From an uncultured Acidimicrobiia bacterium (GTDB taxonomy: Bacteria > Actinomycetota > Acidimicrobiia > IMCC26256 > CALEDW01), in contig CALEDW010000164.1 in NCBI GenBank assembly GCA_937949585.1, positions 1-9,509 on the forward strand: a DNA stretch of 9,509 bases. The letters run 5' to 3'. Of this stretch, positions 1 through 5,622 are shown in pieces. Under the pieces are notes generated by a model. That model was not told where the DNA came from, did no database searches, and worked only from the letters and a program-made list of their open reading frames with translations. A program made the position numbers and the translations under genes. The stretch's first letter is position 1, and every line of letters begins with the position of its first letter.

Positions 1-668
1 CGGCCGCGGAGGTGCTCGACCGCAGCACGCACAAGGGCGCGCCGTTCGAGGAGGTCGTGCACGCCCGCGTCGGCGCGATCGCCGCCGCCCACGGCGACCT
101 CGCCGAGCGGGTCGGCACCGCCGACGGGCAGGACGGCACTCGGGTCGGCGACGAGGTCGTCACCCTCAACCCCGAAGACACCTTCGCCCACGAGGCGTGC
201 TTCGTCATCGAGGTGAAGCACCGGCAGCACACGCTGCGCGGGATCCTCGACGAGCTGGACCGGGCGATGCGCAACCGGGACGCGCTGGCCGGCGTGGCGG
301 TGTTCGCCCGGCAGGAGCAGGCCCCGACCGCGGTGCCGTTCCAGTGGTGGGGAACCCGGGCGATCGTCGTGATGGATCCGGACGGCACCGACGACGGTGC
401 GTTGCGCCTCGCCTACATGTGGGCCCGCTGGGTGGTCCGCCGGGAGCTGAGCGGGCTCGACGCCCACGACCTCGACGCCGAGCGGATCGCCGAGCGGATC
501 GAGGAGGTCACCCGGGCCCTGGAGCGGGTCCGGACCATCCGTCGGTGCCACACCCAGGCCCGCCGGGGCATCGAGCAGGCCGGCCGTGAGCTCGATGCGC
601 TGCAGGACGAGATCGGAGCGGCCATGGAGGCGCTGCGCGACGAGCTGGCCGGGTCGGGCGAGGCCTGA
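1..668 (+). CDS. Probable PD-(D/E)XK nuclease-fold protein with C-terminal coiled coil, 5' partial
   Basis: The reading frame is open to the left edge, so the N-terminus is missing; a GTG at position 12 is in frame, but the preceding codons (Ala-Ala-Glu) also read through, so the true start probably lies outside. Numbering from that GTG, a G-D pair (Asp47) is followed by a hydrophobic strand ending in Glu67-Val-Lys69. This D-X19-E-X-K spacing is typical of the restriction-endonuclease-like fold. The helix after it (about 74-90, with a conserved-looking MRNRDA) and the strand GVAVFA also suit that fold. Residues 155-214 are Glu/Arg/Leu-rich with heptad spacing and probably form a coiled coil. 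No signal peptide or membrane segment is visible. It resembles actinobacterial proteins annotated only as hypothetical. The substrate is unknown and a DNA-related role is inferred from the fold alone. It ends 17 bp before the convergent gene at 686-2044. Confidence 0.75.
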   Translation, partial: AAEVLDRSTHKGAPFEEVVHARVGAIAAAHGDLAERVGTADGQDGTRVGDEVVTLNPEDTFAHEACFVIEVKHRQHTLRGILDELDRAMRNRDALAGVAVFARQEQAPTAVPFQWWGTRAIVVMDPDGTDDGALRLAYMWARWVVRRELSGLDAHDLDAERIAERIEEVTRALERVRTIRRCHTQARRGIEQAGRELDALQDEIGAAMEALRDELAGSGEA

Positions 669-669
669 C

Positions 670-695
670 CCTCACCCGGGGTGCCTCAAGTGAGG
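670..695. terminator. Weak hairpin between convergent genes
   Basis: CCTCAC (670-675) and GTGAGG (690-695) form a 6-bp inverted repeat with a 14-nt loop. It lies across the 17-bp gap between the two convergent genes and the last codons of the minus-strand gene. No T-run follows on either strand and the stem is short, so a role in ending transcription from both sides is only a guess from position. Confidence 0.2.
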
Positions 696-2044
696 TGACG
701 GCGGAACCACGCCGCGGCGAGTTCGGCCACCGTCTCGAGGGTGCCCGGCTCCTCGAACAGGTGCCCCGCCCCCGGGACCACCTCGAGCCGGTGGGGGCCG
801 CCGAGGAGCCGGGCGGCCTCCTCGTTGAGCTGGAGGACCACCGGGTCGGCGCCGCCCACGATGAGCAGCGTCGGAACCCGCACCAGGGTCAGGCGGGCCG
901 CGGCGAGGTCGGGCCGTCCGCCCCGGCTCACCACGGCGCGGATCGGGCTGGCCGGCTCGGCCGCGGCCCAGAGCGCCGCAGCCGCCCCGGTGCTGGCCCC
1001 GAACGCGCCGACGGGCAGGCCGCCGGTGGCGGTCCCGGCGAGCCACCGGGTGGCGGCGTCGAGGCGGGCGGCGAGGAGGGGCACGTCGAACACCGAGCGG
1101 CGATCGGTGGCCTCGGCCGGGGTCAGCAGGTCGAACAGCAGCGTGCCGATCCCGGCCTGCTGCAGGCGCGCCGCGACGGAGCGGTTCCGGGGGCTGTGCC
1201 TGCTCGACCCCGATCCGTGGGCGAACGCCACGACACCCACTGCGCCGGCGGGCACGACGAGACGACCGGGGAGGCACAGATCCTCGGTGGGTACCTCCAC
1301 CTCCCGGTCGATCGGGCTCCCGGCGGGCGCCGCCTGCCCGGTCGAGGTGGTGCCGGAGGGACCGGGCCGGGACGCCGTGTCGTCACCGGGAGGGTCGGTG
1401 CGTGCCCGTGCCGCTTCCAGCGTCGCGATCACCTCCTCGTCGGAGGTCTGGGCGAAGTCGTCGTAGAACTGGCCGATCGCGTAGAACGGGGTCGGCCGGA
1501 CGACCGCGACCACCTCGTCGGCGTCGGCCGAGAGCGCCGCGACCGTGTCGGGCGGGGCGACCGGGACCGCCAGCACCACCCGCCGGGCGCCGTGAGCCCG
1601 GGCCACCTGCACGGCGGCCCGGGCGGTGGCACCGGTGGCGAGGCCGTCGTCGACGATCACGACCGTGCGCCCCTCCAGGGGTAGGGCGGGCCGGTCGCCC
1701 CGGAAACGCCTGGCCCGGCGTTCGAGCTCGGCGCGCTCGGCGGCCTCGACCCGGGCGATCTCGGTGTCGGTGATCCCGGCCCGGGCGATGAGGTCGCGGT
1801 TCAGGACGCGCACGCCGTCCTCGCCGATGGCGCCCATCGCCAGTTCCGGTTGGTAGGGCACGCCGAGCTTGCGCACCAGGATCACGTCGAGGGGCGCGTC
1901 GAGGGCGGCTGCCACCTCGGCTGCGACTGGCACTCCTCCCCGGGGCAGTCCGAGCACCGCCGGGCGCTCGGCGCGCAGGTGTGCGAGCGCGGCGGCGAGA
2001 CGTCGCCCGGCCTCCCGCCGGTCGCGGAACCGCGCCACACCCAC
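686..2044 (-). CDS. Phosphoribosyltransferase-alpha/beta hydrolase fusion protein
   Basis: This 452-residue protein has two domains. Residues 1-215 are a type I phosphoribosyltransferase domain: GLPRGG near 32-37, RKLG at 58-61 as a likely pyrophosphate loop, and the PRPP-binding motif VVIVDDGLATGAT at 128-140. A Pro/Gly/Ser/Thr-rich linker (about 215-247) leads to an alpha/beta hydrolase domain of the dienelactone-hydrolase type. That domain has an AHGSGSS oxyanion segment at 275-281, nucleophile Ser351 in G-A-S-T-G, Asp400 in GGAD and His428 in GAGH, so both active sites look intact. No signal peptide is seen, so it is probably cytosolic. The same fusion occurs in actinobacteria; M. tuberculosis Rv0571c, as I recall, is one. 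The substrates of both domains are unknown. The chosen start is GTG at 2044-2042; a second in-frame GTG two codons in (2038-2036) is possible. Neither has a clear Shine-Dalgarno sequence. It is divergent from tig. Confidence 0.88.
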   Translation of the reverse strand: MGVARFRDRREAGRRLAAALAHLRAERPAVLGLPRGGVPVAAEVAAALDAPLDVILVRKLGVPYQPELAMGAIGEDGVRVLNRDLIARAGITDTEIARVEAAERAELERRARRFRGDRPALPLEGRTVVIVDDGLATGATARAAVQVARAHGARRVVLAVPVAPPDTVAALSADADEVVAVVRPTPFYAIGQFYDDFAQTSDEEVIATLEAARARTDPPGDDTASRPGPSGTTSTGQAAPAGSPIDREVEVPTEDLCLPGRLVVPAGAVGVVAFAHGSGSSRHSPRNRSVAARLQQAGIGTLLFDLLTPAEATDRRSVFDVPLLAARLDAATRWLAGTATGGLPVGAFGASTGAAAALWAAAEPASPIRAVVSRGGRPDLAAARLTLVRVPTLLIVGGADPVVLQLNEEAARLLGGPHRLEVVPGAGHLFEEPGTLETVAELAAAWFRRHLT

Positions 2045-2061
2045 GCCACCAGCGTGGCGCG
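2031..2061. repeat. Nested inverted repeats over the start of the fusion gene
   Basis: CGCGCCAC (2031-2038) and GTGGCGCG (2054-2061) form a perfect 8-bp inverted repeat with a 15-nt spacer. An alternative one, CCACGC (2041-2046) and GCGTGG (2052-2057), overlaps it with a 5-nt spacer. The GTG start of the minus-strand gene (2044-2042) lies in the loop of the first and in the arm of the second. It could be an mRNA structure controlling initiation, an operator, or chance in GC-rich DNA. Confidence 0.4.
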
Positions 2062-2087
2062 CTCGCCGCTTCGGAGCCAGGGTCGAA

Positions 2088-2105
2088 GGTCACCCTCGGG
2101 TCACC
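2088..2105. repeat. Direct heptamer repeat upstream of tig, possible regulator site
   Basis: GGTCACC occurs at 2088-2094 and again at 2099-2105, 11 bp start to start, which is about one helical turn. A partial third copy, GGTCG, is at 2081-2085. The pair ends 25 bp before the candidate -10 element of tig and lies between the two divergent genes, so it could bind an activator or repressor of either. It does not match the heat-shock sites I know (CIRCE, HAIR) or a clear ClgR site. Function is inferred from position only. Confidence 0.35.
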
Positions 2106-2130
2106 GTGCGCTCGTTGCCGCCGGGGCCGG

Positions 2131-2136
2131 TATCGT
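2131..2136 (+). promoter_or_regulatory. Candidate -10 element of tig (leaderless type)
   Basis: TATCGT fits the actinobacterial TANNNT -10 pattern and ends 9 nt before the tig ATG at 2146. Transcription from it would begin at or within a few bases of the start codon. That agrees with the absence of a Shine-Dalgarno sequence before tig. No convincing -35 hexamer is seen at the usual distance, which is common in GC-rich actinobacteria. It contains the only TA dinucleotide in the 101-bp divergent region. Confidence 0.5.
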
Positions 2137-2145
2137 GAGCGGCCC

Positions 2146-3609
2146 ATGCGCACGTCGGTCGAGCCCCTCGAGGGCAACAAGGTCCGTCTCCACGTCGAGA
2201 TCCCGGCCGACGAGTTCGAGCGGGCCGTCGACGCCGCGTTCCGCAGCCTCGCCCGCGAGGTCAAGATCCCCGGCTTCCGGCCCGGTAAGGCGCCGAGGCG
2301 CATCCTCGAGAACCGCCTCGGGCCGGAGGCGGCCCGGGAGCGAGCGCTGCGCGACGCGTTGCCCGGCTACTACCGCGACGCGCTCGCCGCGGAGCGCCTG
2401 GACGCGATCGCCCCGCCCGAGATCGACCTCACCGCCGGTGCGAAGGCCGGCGACGTGGAGTTCGACGCGGTGGTGGAGGTCCGGCCCACCTTCATCCTCG
2501 AAGGCTGGGAGGGGCTCCGGGTCGAGGTCCCCTACGAGCCGCCCGGCGACGAGGTGGTCGACGCGCAGCTCACCCGCCTCCGGGAACGGTTCGCGACCCT
2601 CGAGGACTCCGCCGCCCCGCTCTCCGACGGTGACGTCGCCGTCGTCGACATCGCCGGCTACGTGCACGACACCCCGGTCGACGGGCTGTGTGCCGCCGAC
2701 TTCTCCTACGAGGTCGGTTCGGGGCTCGTGTCGCCCAAGCTCGACGTCGAGCTGCGGGGCAAGCGGCCCGGCGACATCCTCAAGTTCACCGACACCCTGC
2801 CCGACGATCCCCGGCGCTTCGGGGAGCACGCCGGCCGGGAGGTCGGCATCCGGGTGCTGGTGAAGGAGACCCAACGCAAGCGCCTGCCCGAGCTCACCGA
2901 CGACTGGGTGGCCGAGGTGAGCGAGTTCCCCGGCGTCGCCGAGCTCCGGGAAGCCACCGCGGCGCGCCTCGACCTCATCGCCCGGGTCCAGGCACAGCTG
3001 GCGGCCCGCGACGCGGTCCTCGAGGCCCTCGCCGAGCGCGTGCCGGTGTCGGCCCCCGAGCCGCTCGTGCGCGAGGAGATGGAACGTCGCCTCCACGACC
3101 TGCTGCACCGCCTCGAGGCGCAGGGCGCCACGCTGGAGCAGTACCTGCAGGCGATCGGCGCCGACCGGGACACGTTCGTCGCGCAGCTGCGGGCCGGCGC
3201 AGCCCGTGCGGTGCTCGCCGAGCTGGCCCTCGGCGCGATCGTCGACCAGGAGGGCATCGAGGTGAGCGACGAGGAGCTCGACGCCGAGATCGCCCGGATC
3301 GCCGAGCGTGCCGGCCGGTCCCCGAAGGCGGTGCGGGCCGACCTCGAACGGCGCGGGGCGCTCGAGGCGGTACGCTCGGACGTGGCCCGGGCCAAGGCGT
3401 TGCAACTGGCCGTCGAACGGGCGGTCGTCGTCGACGCCGGTGGTGCCGAGCTCGATCTCACCTTGCCCCCCGGGGGTGCGTCCGAGGCGACCGGGTCGCA
3501 CCTGCCCGACGCCGCCGCCGGCGTGCCCGGCGCAGCCGACCCCGGGGGCGACGGGCCCGCAGGAACCGAGACCGCCGCCACGAGCGCAGGAAAGGAGGCG
3601 GACGGGTGA
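2146..3609 (+). CDS. tig: Trigger factor, ribosome-associated chaperone
   Basis: The 487-residue protein binds the ribosome near the exit tunnel and shields nascent chains. Domains in order: ribosome-binding tail domain (about 1-115) with the signature GFRPGKAP at 43-50, the same position as GFRKGKVP in E. coli; an FKBP-like domain (about 155-242); and a helical C-terminal chaperone domain (about 250-430). The last 45-50 residues are Ala/Gly/Pro/Thr-rich and probably disordered. ATG 2146 was chosen because its product aligns with the E. coli N-terminus from residue 1. The frame stays open upstream, but that stretch would overlap the divergent gene and adds no trigger-factor sequence. The FKBP domain looks degenerate: SPKLD (196-200) stands where E. 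coli has PGFE, and several pocket aromatics are replaced. The stop codon overlaps the clpP start, so the two are probably cotranscribed and translationally coupled. Confidence 0.95.
   Translation: MRTSVEPLEGNKVRLHVEIPADEFERAVDAAFRSLAREVKIPGFRPGKAPRRILENRLGPEAARERALRDALPGYYRDALAAERLDAIAPPEIDLTAGAKAGDVEFDAVVEVRPTFILEGWEGLRVEVPYEPPGDEVVDAQLTRLRERFATLEDSAAPLSDGDVAVVDIAGYVHDTPVDGLCAADFSYEVGSGLVSPKLDVELRGKRPGDILKFTDTLPDDPRRFGEHAGREVGIRVLVKETQRKRLPELTDDWVAEVSEFPGVAELREATAARLDLIARVQAQLAARDAVLEALAERVPVSAPEPLVREEMERRLHDLLHRLEAQGATLEQYLQAIGADRDTFVAQLRAGAARAVLAELALGAIVDQEGIEVSDEELDAEIARIAERAGRSPKAVRADLERRGALEAVRSDVARAKALQLAVERAVVVDAGGAELDLTLPPGGASEATGSHLPDAAAGVPGAADPGGDGPAGTETAATSAGKEADG
3591..3598 (+). 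promoter_or_regulatory. Strong ribosome binding site of clpP
   Basis: AAAGGAGG lies inside the 3' end of tig, 7 nt before the GTG at 3606. It is a near-ideal Shine-Dalgarno sequence. It decides the clpP start, which otherwise could be placed further upstream because the frame is open far into tig. Confidence 0.85.
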
Positions 3610-4241
3610 ACGAGCCGATCCGCAACTACCTCGTCCCGACCGTCATCGAGCAGACCAACCGGGGAGAGCGGGCGTTCGACATCTACTCCCGGCTGCTGAA
3701 GGAACGCATCGTGTTCCTCGGCACCCCGATCGACGACACGGTCGCCAACCTCGTGATGGCACAGTTGCTCCACCTCGAGAGCGAGGACCCCGACAAGGAC
3801 ATCTCCGTCTACATCAACTCGCCCGGCGGGGAGATCACGGGGCTGTTCGCCATCTACGACACGATGCAGTTCATCAAGCCCGACGTGCAGACGATCTGCA
3901 TCGGCCAGGCGGCCTCCGCGGCGGCGGTGATCCTCGCCGCCGGCGCCAAGGGCAAGCGCTACATCCTCCCGCACGCCCGGGTGCTCATCCACCAGCCGCA
4001 CGGCGGGGCATCGGGCCAGGCGGTCGACATCGAGATCCAGGCCAAGGAGATCGTCCGGATGCGCCAGACCCTCGACGAGATCCTGGCCCACCACACCGGC
4101 CAGCCGATCGAGAAGGTGGCCAAGGACACCGACCGGGACTTCATCATGAGCGCCACCGAGGCCCAGGAGTACGGGATCGTCGACGAGGTGATCCGCACCC
4201 GGGAGCTGTCGGCGGTGAGCGTGCCGGCCGGGGTGAGCTGA
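3606..4241 (+). CDS. clpP: ATP-dependent Clp protease proteolytic subunit
   Basis: This 211-residue serine peptidase (family S14) forms the barrel-shaped chamber that degrades proteins fed in by ClpX or another Clp ATPase. The catalytic triad is complete: Ser104 in GQAASAAA, His129 in LIHQP and Asp178 in TDRDF, with the same spacing as E. coli ClpP. The glycine-rich INSPGG segment (70-75) and FDIYSRLL (24-31) are also present. There is no long propeptide. The GTG start is set by the strong ribosome binding site and by alignment of the N-terminus; GTGA at 3606-3609 is both the clpP start and the tig stop. clpX follows 33 bp downstream. Only one clpP is present here, whereas many actinobacteria carry adjacent clpP1 and clpP2; this sequence reads closer to the E. 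coli/Bacillus single-type ClpP. A second copy elsewhere cannot be excluded. Confidence 0.97.
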   Translation: MNEPIRNYLVPTVIEQTNRGERAFDIYSRLLKERIVFLGTPIDDTVANLVMAQLLHLESEDPDKDISVYINSPGGEITGLFAIYDTMQFIKPDVQTICIGQAASAAAVILAAGAKGKRYILPHARVLIHQPHGGASGQAVDIEIQAKEIVRMRQTLDEILAHHTGQPIEKVAKDTDRDFIMSATEAQEYGIVDEVIRTRELSAVSVPAGVS

Positions 4242-4261
4242 GCGGCGGGGCGGCGGGACGC

Positions 4262-4269
4262 GGGGGAGG
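4262..4269 (+). promoter_or_regulatory. Ribosome binding site of clpX
   Basis: GGGGGAGG lies 5 nt before the GTG at 4275. It supports this GTG as the start, which also gives the expected ClpX N-terminus just ahead of the zinc finger. Confidence 0.7.
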
Positions 4270-4274
4270 CGGCC

Positions 4275-5531
<1,257 letters not shown>

Positions 5532-5553
5532 GCCGGGGCGCCGCCGCACACGG

Positions 5554-5571
5554 GCCGACGGTCCCGCCGGC
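5554..5571 (+). terminator. Imperfect GC hairpin after clpX
   Basis: GCCGACG (5554-5560) and CGCCGGC (5565-5571) pair with one A-C mismatch around a 4-nt loop, 23 bp after the clpX stop. No U-tract follows, so it is not a classical intrinsic terminator. Its position between clpX and the valS promoter candidate suits a transcript end, but GC-rich DNA makes such stems by chance. Confidence 0.25.
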
Positions 5572-5608
5572 GAAGCCTGCGACTCGCGTCCCCGCGCCGG
5601 CCCCTTCC

Positions 5609-5614
5609 TAGACT
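5609..5614 (+). promoter_or_regulatory. Candidate -10 element of valS (leaderless type)
   Basis: TAGACT fits TANNNT and ends 8 nt before the valS ATG at 5623, nearly the same geometry as the candidate tig promoter. No Shine-Dalgarno sequence precedes valS. Together these suggest a leaderless transcript starting at or next to the ATG and independent expression of valS-folC from the clp genes. No clear -35 hexamer was found. Confidence 0.5.
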
Positions 5615-5622
5615 TCGCCGGC

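Noticed and set aside
695..1684. Plus-strand open frame opposite the phosphoribosyltransferase-hydrolase gene
   Set aside because: The minus strand encodes two complete, motif-rich domains here; the plus-strand translation is low-complexity Gly/Arg-rich and has no recognisable fold.
1981..2145. Upstream extension of tig to a start near 1981
   Set aside because: It would overlap the divergent gene, adds arginine-rich sequence unlike trigger factor, and ATG 2146 matches the known N-terminus.
2045..2145. ClgR, HAIR (HspR) or CIRCE (HrcA) operators upstream of tig
   Set aside because: I looked for these inverted repeats because they control chaperone and protease genes in other bacteria; none matches convincingly.
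2045..2145. A promoter for the minus-strand fusion gene
   Set aside because: No TANNNT element exists on the minus strand in this region and no Shine-Dalgarno sequence is evident, so I could not support a call.
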